Shown here: one piece after another, positions 35,036 to 45,049 of the stretch | Numbering within the stretch: the first letter of the stretch is position 1 | Layout: the number at the start of each line of letters is the position of its first letter | Source of the DNA: Aphanomyces cochlioides | Lineage: Eukaryota > Oomycota > Saprolegniomycetes > Saprolegniales > Verrucalvaceae | Direction: 5' to 3' | Length of the DNA stretch: 64,000 nt | NCBI GenBank assembly: GCA_019828595.1 | Contig: JAHQRK010000025.1 | Span: forward strand, 434,001 to 498,000 | Program-made: the position numbers and the translations under genes | Notes under the pieces: generated by a model | Database searches by the model: none | What the model was told of the DNA's origin: nothing | The model's input: the letters and a program-made list of their open reading frames with translations, nothing else

Positions 35036-37081
35036 TTAGTACAGCTGCAACTTGTTTATAGTGCTTGATGGCGATGGATCCTCAATAAGTCGCGCGCGGA
35101 ACAGCAAGTCAAACTGCTGTATGTGGGCGTTCAAGACACCAGCACTGTGCAGCACGCGGAGATGCTTCAAGCAGGCTCCACCTGCCTTAGCTTGTATCCC
35201 ATTGCCTTGTAAGAATAATACCATGTTGCTCTCTGCGGTTCTTCCTAACGTGAGAACTTCATCACGGAAGCCAGCACTGTTTTCATCCAGACGGTATCCA
35301 CCATTGATGAAGAGCCGCATGAAGTCGACAAGTATTTTCATGTCGGACCGTCGTTGTCGGCTTTGATGGCTGTGATGGTCGACTTGGCTCCACGGGCGCG
35401 GTTCGAGTGTGAACCATTCAAACCACATCGTGGATGGCATGATGGTTTCACCTCTTCGCTTCTTAGCAGCTTTATTGGATGTGCTGTGTATAGCAGCCGC
35501 ATCGCGCTTCACTTCTCTTTCGATCACCGCTTGTTTGGCAGCGTCTGAAGATGATATGAGCCCCGCTTCGATAAGTTTGATGCGCTCCAGCAATCGCTTG
35601 TTTTGCTCGGTAAGAACTTCAATCATGTCCATCTGCTGCTCAGCATACTTGTTCAAATTGGCCTTCTCCTTGCATCGGTAGGTTGCATCTTGCGATTCCG
35701 CAGCAGAGTCCCCCACGCGATCAAGGCTTCAACATCAATGTGTGCAAGTCTGGCTGCATTTTCAATCTTCATGACCAGCGGCGCCGTGGAGCACAACGCT
35801 TTGAACATAGGGTATGAACGCAGAAGGTAGCCCATAAGAAATGTGGCAACTTCGCCGTTGATGTTGTATTTCTTCTCTTGCATACCGACGCACGCAGTGA
35901 ACAGTCTTTCTTGGAAACGCGAAACTTCAACGCGGGTAGCTGCATCCAATCCATCCAACGTAGGACCCATGACACTTGCGCTTGCAGGCCATGAACTCAA
36001 AACACGCGCCACTTTTTGGTCTTCGTTCGAGGTATTGAAAACGTACGCAAAGGCCTTGTTTTTAGCAGTCATGTTCCAAATACCCCGGTCGAAGATCCAT
36101 TGGGGAGACAGCTCCGCCGAGCTATTTGCATGTTGTGCTCCACCACGGCGGAACGAATGTGACGTCAGCTCGGCCACAACACCAGCGGGCTTGCATATAC
36201 GGTTAAGAAGCCGATTGATGTGGCTGTGTACCCCGGGTAAAGCTGTCAATGGTGTGACTGACTTCTTTACTTCAACGTCAGCTTTGGGCACTGATGAAGA
36301 GTCTGCACCAAGGGACCGTTCAACAAATCCATTAACGCCATGGATGGAACGCTGTCCAACTGGATTTGGTCTTGGCTGTCAGGAAGATGGCCGAGCAGCG
36401 CGACGTCAGGAGTCGTTTGCATGACAAGAGCTGCAGCAATGGAGGTAATTGGGCAGGCAAGGTAATTTTCATCGTAATATAATGAAAGCCCTTCCTCTTC
36501 GGAGGTCTTCATTCTCATCAGGCGCACAAAGAGGACACCTCCTGCCGAAACGGTCAGGTTCGTCTTTCGCAGGGAAGACAAGTCCGAAGCACGGCCAAAG
36601 AGGTACCACAACAAGCACAACAACGCCGCATCCTGGTGTCGGTAGCATTCTTCGCAGTTGAATATTGATGGACCATGAGGGTTCGTAAGTGATCTTTGGT
36701 ACATGCCACTGCTTTCTTGACAAAACCCCCTTTGTCTCGCTTCAGGCAGTACCGATCAAGTGTAGTCCCCATCTTGAGTAGTTTAGCTACGACGATGGGA
36801 CTAGGTTGATATAGCTCAATCAACCATAACTTCACGTGACAATAGTATGACATGACTGTGTTCCTTGCCAATTGCTTGCCGTTCTTGGTGTCCAAGAAGG
36901 CCAAGTAGGACCCAAACTTGTCCAGGACACGTTCCATCAACACGCCAGTGGTATCAAGGGCAAATTGACTATGAATGTATTTCATTGTTACATTCTCTTC
37001 AGTCACAAATCGCGTGAAAGCCTTGATCGCGGTGGACTTGGCCTTGGTCGTGTTGGCAGGCACAAGATCTTGGATACCCAT
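35036..37081 (-). pseudogene. Crypton tyrosine recombinase
   Basis: Read from the ATG at 37081 (MGIQDLVPANTTKAK). The N-terminal SAM-like core-binding region runs to about 36700. After a frameshift (about 36640-36700) comes DAALLCLLWYLFGRASDL, which carries the first catalytic Arg. A second shift (about 36290-36370) precedes HSHINRLLNR and HSFRRGGAQHAN, the His-x-x-Arg box. AYVFNT at about 36050 supplies the candidate nucleophilic Tyr. A third shift near 35690 leads into a C-terminal coiled coil (EVLTEQNKRLLERIKLIE), a basic patch (KAAKKRRGE) and a helical tail ending NKLQLY. Cryptons use this enzyme to move as a circular DNA intermediate without terminal inverted repeats. The three shifts indicate decay, though short introns at one or more could not be excluded. 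Confidence 0.85.
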
Positions 37082-37103
37082 TGTGGTTCAATGTGACAGT
37101 ATT

Positions 37104-37906
37104 TACTGTAAAATACCTATTAGACCGCCAGCACCTAATTGACCGCCAGGTGATAGGACAACAACCTTTATAATTCAATATACTATGGCAAATAATATTA
37201 AAGAAATTATATTTTTTCAAGGGTTATTCGCTTCATCCTCGAGAATCCATATCATCTCGGCACATATCAATGACATTGTATTGGTCAAGTCGTAGTGCTG
37301 TGCTAAAACTTGATTCATGCTTTACAAAGCCCAATTCATCGCCTTTACTGGTCACTCAGCGGATATAGCTTTTCTGTGTCGTTGGGAAGTTCCTTTCGCA
37401 CATGTCGATTTGGGCTCGTGCATCTGATGCCTGGTAAATAATATTCATTTAATAGGTAGAAATATTTACCTTTGAAGTATTTCATTCCTTAGAACAATGA
37501 AACACAAAGACATGGATATAGTCTTGGAGCCTTAATGTTTCCTTCGCAGAAATGCTCCTGTGTCAAGAATGTATTATGTAGTTCATTTATTAAGAAAGTT
37601 TATCCAGGCGTCAAATACTACGTAGTACACTTGATGAACGCTTTGGGTCGCTGCCAACATGGTCATCGCATCAAAGGACTTCTTGTTTGGTCTCGATGGC
37701 TAGGAAGAATTCAAGTGATATGACCACGCAAACTTGCTCTGAAGGTTTCAAAAAATCATTATCCTTCATTTGATAATACCTTCGAATATTTATATTTTAG
37801 GGTCCTCAGATGATATTAATTCAGAGAGGAAAATCTAATAGAGCGCCGCCCTTGCATGTCGGTCTACGTGACACCGCCATGGCGGACTATTAGGTATTTT
37901 ACAGTA
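37104..37906. mobile_element. Possible non-autonomous DNA element with 27-bp inverted ends
   Basis: The left arm (37104-37130, TACTGTAAAATACCTATTAG...) and right arm (37880-37906) are inverted repeats matching at 25 of 27 positions. ATGTGA occurs just outside both arms (37091 and 37907), which could be a target duplication. ACCGCCA repeats recur next to both arms. The interior is AT-rich with no recognised gene. The left arm lies 23 bp from the Crypton start codon. Confidence 0.6.
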
Positions 37907-37911
37907 ATGTG

Positions 37912-38006
37912 ATATTGTCCGAACATGGCACAATATGTGTTGAATATGTTCTTATCTTAAGTTTTGTATCCACATATTCATATTCTACGAGCTGTTCGGA
38001 CAATAT
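37912..38006. repeat. 14-bp inverted repeat (ATATTGTCCGAACA)
   Basis: Perfect arms at 37912-37925 and 37993-38006 with a 67-nt loop. TGTCCGAACAGG repeats part of the motif immediately after. It could be a small MITE. Confidence 0.6.
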
Positions 38007-38234
38007 ATGTCCGAACAGGTCCCATCGCCTCCACCTAAAATATGTGTAGTTTGATTGGGTTTAATGATTGTTCAATGGGAATATGCGCCACAGTGATTCG
38101 CTTTATCTTTTCAAACAGATTTTGATTGGATAAAACAAACTATACATTGTCCAAGTATGTCCGATAAGTGATCATATTCAAACTTATTAACGTACTAACT
38201 CGCAAGAGGAAAATATGTCAGTCAGATTACCGTA

Positions 38235-39992
38235 CAGAGGACCCGTAAAAATACACGTATAGTGAGTGGTACATTGAACTTTGGTGTCGTCTGAAGCAAC
38301 CTTCAGAAATTATAATATAGAATTTGACGATAATATGTTTTGGAGGGAAAAATGCGAGGGAATTTGATTGTAGAGAATGCTTTGGAGTTCATTTTTGAAA
38401 CTGATGGAAGAGCAAGTGAAGATCGTTAAAACGCGTCGTCGGTACAGCTTAGAAACCAAGCGAAATGTCCTGCGCGCGTTGTCTGAGTATACTCAGCAAC
38501 GTGTCGCCGATCTCAGCGGCATCCCTCTCCGCACGATACAAAACTTCGTGCGAGAGAGGGGAAAAATTCTAGCATCGATCCAAGCCAAACGAAGGCTTAA
38601 CATTGGCCTGTCTGGTCGTCCAGAAATCCTTCCTGGTGGCGATGTAAGTTCCAAATTTCATACCTTTTCTCACTCTATCTTAGGACTTATTGGACTATAT
38701 GGTAGCTATGCGGGAGAAACATTTCCCCCTGACTACATACCATGTCGTTCAACAAGTCAAAGCACACAATCAGGAGTGGGTAACTCAATATTCGGCCTCG
38801 AAAGAGGACCCGTATAAATCTTTGTTTAAATTATGTAGAGAATTCGTCTATCGACATGGATTTTCTCGCCGTCGAGCCTCGACAGCAAAGGCGATGACCT
38901 CGACGCAAATGCTCGAAATTCGACAGCAATTTATCAAAGATTTTTGGCAGGAAAATCATCACTTTGATGACGGGGATGTCATCAATTGTGATGAAACTGG
39001 AATCTATTTTGACACGCCTTCAAAATACATCCTTGCCCAAAAAGGTGCCGACGCAAGCATTTCACATGCCGACAAATCATGCCGCCTAACGGCCGTCTTA
39101 GCAGCGAAACGTAACGGTAATAAATTGATATTGACTGTTGTAATTTGTTATAATTAGGCGATAAACTACCCATTCTTTTCATCGTTAAGGGGAAGCCTGG
39201 CGGTTTTATCGATGAAAACGAGTTGAGAACCTATCCTTCGGGACATGTTTACGCTGTCCAGAAAAATGCTTGGGCCGATGGCGATGTCTGGAATTTCTAC
39301 TTGGACACTATTTTAAGGTAATAAATGCAAATTTATTTATTTTAATTAGTGTTAGACCTGAAATTGTGAGGCCATCACTGATATTGATCGACAATTTTGA
39401 GGCCCATACTACGCCGAAAAACGTCGCTTTCGTCGAAGAGGAGCTTAGCTCTACTTTGTACACCCTCCCCCGAACATGACATCTGTATTACAGCCTTTAG
39501 ATGTCGGGGTGAGGGGTCCGTTCAAAGCCAAGTTGCGAAACTTGTGGCTTCAAGAAGCATACCACCCATCAAGTTCAGTTGAAAAAAGAATGGCATGCAT
39601 CAAGCGTGCTATCAAAGCTTGGGATATGATGACCCCAGAAACGATTAAGAAAGCCTTTCAAAAGGTTATTCCACAAGGGAAATCTGCTTGATGTATAACA
39701 CTAGTATATGTCTTTTCATTCTTTCACTAATTAATGACTTTTTTGGTTGGAAGTGTCCAACAGTGTATTGATTCTTGTATATTCAGATCAGGTGTTTAGA
39801 TATCGTATTTTGTAGTATATCTATTTCAAAGATTTGGAGTAGAGCTTAAAGTTCATTCAAGAATAGACTTTTCAATTAAGTCCTACAGGAAATTGATTTG
39901 TAAAGGTATTTTGAAACTGATATGTGTGTTAAGTGGCTGTTTGTCCAATCAAAATTCAGTACCACTGTACGTGTATTTTTACGGGTCCTCTG
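38235..39992 (+). mobile_element. pogo-type DNA transposon, complete ends
   Basis: Perfect 25-bp terminal inverted repeats (CAGAGGACCCGTAAAAATAC... at 38235-38259, inverted at 39968-39992) are flanked on both sides by TA (38233-38234 and 39993-39994). The 1758 bp enclose one four-exon transposase gene. The perfect ends argue for recent movement even though the gene has one frameshift. Confidence 0.92.
38377..39691 (+). pseudogene. pogo/Tigger-like transposase, four exons, one frameshift
   Basis: Exon 1 (ATG at 38377; a second ATG at 38404 is possible) encodes a Psq-like helix-turn-helix: YSLETKRNVLRAL, VADLSGIPLRTIQNFV. Introns at 38644-38683, 39117-39157 and 39318-39349 (32-41 nt) all begin GT, end AG and keep the frame. 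The DDE_1 domain shows NCDETGIYFD, PILFIVKGKPGG, GHVYAVQKNAW, LILIDNFEAH and LQPLDVGVRGPFKAK, giving a D-D-D triad. A one-base loss in a C run near 39468 breaks the frame between the second and third Asp. Relatives in this superfamily cut and paste at TA, as seen at this element's borders. Confidence 0.9.
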
Positions 39993-40631
39993 TATTTCGG
40001 GTTGATTTATACCTAGTATTTTTATTGTTTCTCGATCCCACTCATAGAAAGTTGAAGTTCATGGTATACAATTTTTCATATATTTTTACTCATGAATTGT
40101 TTGAAAGAAATTCGGTTTTCGGAAAGATTTGTACCTAGTGTGATCTGATTGGACAATAAAGTGCCAATGATCGAAGGACGGCACAGAGAGATCGATCGAT
40201 GGTTCTCATAGCTGTCGACGTCGTTGGTTGCGATTCTGGAAATGGAAGTCGGAGCTGCGCAGCTCACACGGCTTACACATTCATGGAATTGCCATATTCC
40301 TGTATGACTCTCAACTTCTCGGCCACCGATATAGTTGCTCGACGGGGCATCAACCCGAGGAGGACAAGATTGCAGTCAGTCTCCAGCCGCACATTCATAA
40401 ATTGTTAAAATTTTAACCAATCGAATGGAAAGAAATGGAATCGATGTGAAAGTACCACTTTACACTTTTGGGATTGATTTGTACCTATCGATCATTAAAA
40501 TTGCTAGGTATAAATCAACCAGAAATACGGTAGTATGGCTGTCGAAGAAAGTTCACATCATTTGATACTTGACAACCAAATGGAAAGAGACACAAAAAAT
40601 TGCCGTGTTCAAGGCAATTACACTCGCCACT

Positions 40632-40862
40632 ATGGACAAGTCCAGCGTCATCCTGCTGCTTTACTTGGTGGCTGCATTGGCCAAGGCGTCAATCACATTG
40701 ACGCTCCGTCCGTCGGCGACGAGTGTGTCTGTACCATGCCTCAAGGACACAACGACGGGGTTGATGACGACCCTCCCATCGTCGAGCAATCAGTTGTACA
40801 ATTTCTCCAATCTCAACATCTCGGTCCTTCAAGACTTGCCGACGGACGCACAATGGGTGTAA
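40632..40862 (+). pseudogene. LRR receptor first-exon fragment (copy 2)
   Basis: MDKSSVILLLYLVAALAKA is a signal peptide followed by a stretch that ends NISVLQDLPTDAQWV. It is very close to exon 1 of the gene at 45050, including the GTAAG donor after 40858. Similarity fades after about 40905 and no later exon is found. Confidence 0.7.
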
Positions 40863-40905
40863 GTTGACACGCGTATGGGGACATCGAGCTCAAGCTGTTT
40901 GGTTT

Positions 40906-41226
40906 CGTTGTGCATCGTCCTTCAATAGTCTCAGCCCGGCAAGCTCATCTGGTGAGATTTCAGGCAGTCAGATCAATCACGTTGTGCCAGTCGATGATTG
41001 TTGTGCATGGCCCAAAGCAACTTTTGTCAATAAGAAATTCAGTTTTCTTCACACAAAACAGTTGATCTGGACAAGTTGCGACCAGAGTTGTGGTACGTTA
41101 CGGTATATAACGTATTATACGCTATTACGTTACGCTATTTCCAACCGTATTACGGTACGATATAATTTTAGCGTAACGCCGTTACGTACGTTATTTCTTT
41201 CCGTAATACGGTGATACGTTATTCGA
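40906..41226. other. Intergenic, ending in an ACGT-rich array
   Basis: From 41095 to 41226 the sequence is made of overlapping TTACG/CGTAA motifs (GTTACGGTATATAACGTATT and similar), with many small palindromes. Similar runs lie at 42600-42665 and 43215-43272. hAT transposases often bind short subterminal repeats, so these may be the subterminal arrays of the hAT remnant between them. Confidence 0.55.
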
Positions 41227-41249
41227 GTGGTCGAGGACTCTTGATTTCG

Positions 41250-42235
41250 ATGGGAAGGAAGAGAATGTATGAGGGCGCGAGATATTTCAAGATCGAAGCG
41301 AATACAGCCTTCTGCACACTCTGTGACTATAAACATGTTGGAAAGAATACATGTGTACACGCTAACGTGCTGAAGAATCACATTATCAAGGCACACGGCC
41401 AGACTGTTGATAGTGTCTCCAAGCGCACAACAAGACCGATGGATGAGTTTCTATCCGTGAATGAGGAGAAGCGACAAGAATGTGCCGTCAAATATACGAC
41501 AACCAAGCAAGATATCCTTGACGCTGCAACGATCTGTGTGACCACGGACGGTCTGCCTCTCTCAGCCTTCGAGCAAGTGGGACTTAGCCGTCTTGTCAAA
41601 CATGCATGCACCGCAACTGGACTATCTCTGAATCGATTTGCAATGCGTGACCATGTGATATCCGTTGCTCAGGAAAAGCGTCGAGACATCGGGGAGCTTG
41701 TTTGTCGTAAATTGATTTATGCACTCGACAACGACGCCATTTTCTGGGCGTGAACTTCCAAATGGTCGATGAAGCCACAACCTCTATGTTCACGGCTACC
41801 TTTCTCGTTCAAGAACTCCACGGTCGAGCGACGGCAAAAGCAATTCGAGACACGATGAGAACTTCTCTTGAAAACTTCAATTTGTAAGAAAGACAGTTAT
41901 ACTCCATCACAACCGACAATGGATCCAATGCCACAAAGATTGCTGAACTGATTGAGGCCGACAACTTTTCCAATGAATCAGACGACGAAGAAACAGTACA
42001 AAATGATGCGTGGACACGAGCAATGGATGTTGTCATGGGTGTTCGCTGTGCAATGCATACTTTCCAGCTCTCTGTCGAGTCGGCTGTCGACTCTACTGTC
42101 GATAAATCACTACTGCAAAAACTACGATCGCTCATCAAGAAATGTCAAACATTCTCTGTACGGCATGTGCTTATCGAGAAGAACGTACTCTTGCCCAAGC
42201 TTGATGCTCTTGAGGTGCAATACCTAATGATATAT
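41250..42235 (+). pseudogene. hAT transposase, 3'-truncated, with BED finger
   Basis: From the ATG at 41250: MGRKRMYEGARYF, then a BED-type finger (FCTLCDYKHV...NHIIKAH). A frame break occurs near 41750, a stop at 41886, then the DDE core: YSITTDNGSNATKIAEL, VRCAMHTFQLSVESAV (a hAT GCxxHxxxL block) and LPKLDALEVQYLMIYGV. The gene ends abruptly about 85 bp before a MITE. The C-terminal dimerisation domain is absent. It is a different family from the hAT in LINE-G. Confidence 0.82.
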
Positions 42236-42319
42236 GGTGTTTTACGAAATTTTGATAATCATTCCTATTTTTGGCTGTACTTTGTCAAGATATGTTACAG
42301 ACATTCTGATATTTACGAA

Positions 42320-42576
42320 CACGAAATTTTTACCATCACTCTCCACAGTGAAAGTCTCGTCGAAGGGGTTTCACAATTGTTAACAGCGCGAAGCGCTGTC
42401 AACTGCGAAACCCCTTCGACGAGATTATATGTTCGGGGTCCTCCGGGGGGGGTGCGGTTCTCCGCAACCCCATGGTGTGGACTTGCGAACAAAACCTTTT
42501 TCTGTATACATTTTTCAAGTCAGATTAAAACGTGTTTAAACGTGTTTTTATACAGAATGATTGTAAAAATTTCGTG
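42320..42576. mobile_element. 257-bp MITE with 23-bp ends
   Basis: Inverted ends CACGAAATTTTTAC(C/A)ATCA match at 21 of 23 positions (42320-42342 and 42554-42576). The interior carries a strong hairpin and a G/C-rich stretch (GGGGTCCTCCGGGGGGGG). No gene. It lies just after the truncated end of the hAT transposase, but no target duplication could be assigned. Confidence 0.8.
42355..42424. repeat. 70-bp near-perfect hairpin inside the MITE
   Basis: TCTCGTCGAAGGGGTTTC pairs with its exact inverse, and an inner GCGC-bearing stem continues to a GAA loop (CAGCGC GAA GCGCTG). Transcribed, it would fold into a strong stem. Confidence 0.88.
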
Positions 42577-43275
42577 ATACCCGACTATCTAAATGCCAAC
42601 CACGTTTAACGTAATAAAACGTAATACAGTAATACGTTACGTTAAGTCATAACGTAAACAGTAATAAATCTTGTATGCTTGGTTGAATTTGGTTGAGTAC
42701 GTGTCTGGATAATCCGGATACGTACGGATAACGAGTTGAGACATGGTCCCTTGTGAAGGATTCATAGATGGGCAAAATGGTCCTGGACATTGAGGCAAAA
42801 GAACCAATTTGGACTGTATAGACTTTTGTTATCGCCAATTAAAGAGCAAAACTAATTCAAACCACTAGCGCATTTGCAATAAGCAGACTTTGAATTGTCT
42901 CTGAGGACTCGGTTCCTTGTTGCGTCAATTTCAGCAGGTTGTAAAGTTTTTGGGTGCTTTGCTGGACATGTGTATGCACCTCAAGCTCTACTATTATATC
43001 TGGTCTTGCAATGAGAGTAAGTAACCTGTCTTTAAGCCAGCGCTGCCTTTGCCTGGGCTATCAACACCAGATATGACATTCCGAGATCATTATTCTCGTG
43101 CGTTATCCGAAAATTTAGTCTTTATCCGGATGGTTGAGTTAGGTTGAGTAAGGTTGAGTTGGGTTGAGTTTTCGCTTAAGTGCGTTTATTTTCATGAATT
43201 CAAACTTTTCACCCGAATACATTACGTTATGACTTTGGTGATACGTTAAATTAAATTAAAGCGTAACGTATCACA
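42577..43275. other. Intergenic, probable hAT 3' region
   Basis: No gene. ACGTAAT-type motifs lie at 42600-42665 and 43215-43272, a GGTTGAGT(T/A)-type simple repeat at 43131-43170, and related GGATAATCCGGATACG phrases near 42705. Confidence 0.5.
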
Positions 43276-44045
43276 ATTGAAGACCGCCTACGCTTTGGCG
43301 CAGTCTCCTGAGGACAACCAAATACAGAGTGATTTATATGTACCACGATATTGTGTGAACTACTCAATTTTCCTCCGGCGATTGGTTGACACCTGTGAAT
43401 CAATCGCCGAATCGCCAGACCTCTGAAATATAATGCAAATATCAATTTTAGAAGGTTATTTTGACTCTTTGTTGAAGGTTATTTTGACTCTTTGCTGAAG
43501 TCGTGATCGGGACAGTACACGAAATCGATGAAGCATTGTCGCTGCGCTGGCGAGGCCAGTGACCTCTCCGCTCAGCGTGAAGAGCGCTGAGTAATGTGGA
43601 ATGCTCTACGAGATGAGGTCGCCCTGCGAAGTCATTCAGAGTCATAGAGATTAAGTGCCACCCCCAGCATTTTTCACACAAACTTAGGTCAGTTTTCAGC
43701 CAATCAATTGAAAGTAAAATTATTTTAGCCAATCATATCACACAAAAAACCAAAGGGCACAAAAACCAAAGGGCACAAAAACCAAAGGGCACAAGTAGCA
43801 AAGCAGCACAGCGTAGAGCAGAATAAACCTCACAAACTCGACTTCTGTACGACAGCTCTGTAAGCTCGATTATCAGCCTTCAAGGAATGTAAAGACATTG
43901 GTTTACTAGTAGATTATTTTTTGCTTTAAACAACCTATCACAACCGCCAGTGCAATCACAAACAGTGAATTTAACTAGAACAGCTCTAGTCTACTAGTTG
44001 CGTGTGGAAAATCACGAGTTTCTACCGGTCAGACGCACATTTAAT
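43276..44045. repeat. Dispersed 0.7-0.8-kb repeat, copy 1
   Basis: Matches 61635-62327 closely along its length (ATTGAAGACCGC to CGCACATTTAAT). Compared with copy 2 it has a 27-bp tandem duplication (GGTTATTTTGACTCTTTG twice, near 43455) and a 17-bp unit with AACCAAAGGGCACAAAA three times (43747-43797). It has no recognised protein and no terminal repeats. Its outer bases could be read as TG...CA, but flanking bases do not form a target duplication. Confidence 0.85.
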
Positions 44046-45049
44046 GAGATCAGATGGCTGTGCTGACTCCTGCTCAAAAAAACATAGCTATTTTAAAAAT
44101 TAGTTCAATAGTTTAGTCCGACTATTACTTCGATAAAGTAAATAAAATAGAATAGTAAACATATTTCGATTAAGTTTACCATTTAATCTTGACAACACTT
44201 GATAAAGTAAATTTTAAATTTAATTAAGCGAGGGCGACAGACAAGATGACAACAGGACAACTTCCCGACAAGCACCACCCTGACGCAGTCATGAGACTGC
44301 GAACTCTGGTTGCGACTCCGTGCATCCAGGATGAAATCGGATCCTGAGCCGTTAGAGCAATTTCACGACTTTGGTCATAATAACTCGGCCTTTTGTAAAC
44401 ATCAATGCCATGTCCTCTCTTTCACGCCGATGGAGGGGGTTGGAGCCTGTGCTATAACGAGTCACGCCAATCTAGAGCATGAATTATCTTGCCAAGCTGT
44501 GGTCATGTCTTTATCAAATCTATCATTACTGTGCCATTATAGGAAGCAAGTCGATGATTATACTCCAATTTTGGAGCGGTAATGACGGCTGCGTCGTGAA
44601 CTGCCATGCACAATCAAGTCCAGTTCATCAATCCATCACAAGGGGTACGTCCATGTCCATGAGCAACTTGAATGACCAGAAAGCTTCAGAATCACCTCAT
44701 TCTCGAGCCATGTGATTCCTAATGATATTGACATTGATTGCAGCCAATATTGACAGCATTCTCTAATCTGCAGAATAGCTTGGAAAACCCCTTGCCGCCT
44801 TCATACTGCTTACAAGTAGAGTTGTTGAGATTGAGCAAGCCTCTAGCGCTCTTCTACTCCATCATACCCACGGATGGAGCTGTATGGTATGCAGTCGTGG
44901 TCATTTCCTTCATTGCACTGCACTTTGAAGTTTGGTCAGAATAAATTTCTCGATTAAAATAGCTGTCGTAGAAAGTTCACACTGGACGACCAGATGGACC
45001 TGCGAACGACCAATTGTTTGCCGTGACCACGGCGCCAGTCTGATCGAGA
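44046..45049. other. Intergenic upstream of the LRR gene
   Basis: AT-rich to about 44230, then mixed composition with short open frames (for example 44310-44582) that show no known domain. GCTGTCGTAGAAAGTTCACA at 44961 also precedes the LRR fragment at 40632, so the last ~90 bp belong to the duplicated LRR 5' region and may hold its promoter. Confidence 0.5.

Larger units (their letters stand above)
38230..40530. mobile_element. 541-bp MITE split by a pogo-type insertion
   Basis: The right end (40530 backward) reads, on minus, CCGTATTTCTGGTTGATTTA. The left end reads CCG, then the pogo element, then TATTTCGGGTTGATTTATAC. Removing the pogo element and one TA restores the same terminal repeat with a single mismatch over about 27 bp. 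TA borders both ends (38228-38229 and 40531-40532), as for Tc1/mariner/pogo MITEs. The net length without the insert is 541 bp. The interior has no gene. Confidence 0.85.

Noticed and set aside
43448..43732. Minus-strand frame conserved in the second repeat copy (61724-61984)
   Set aside because: Conservation is explained by the repeat itself; indels between copies ignore the frame and no domain is visible.
43276..44045. Solo LTR (TG...CA) explanation
   Set aside because: Neither copy has a matching target duplication outside the TG and CA, and no internal region of such an element was seen.
44310..44715. Open frames upstream of the LRR gene
   Set aside because: No LRR or other motif, two overlapping frames and no conservation with the other LRR copies.
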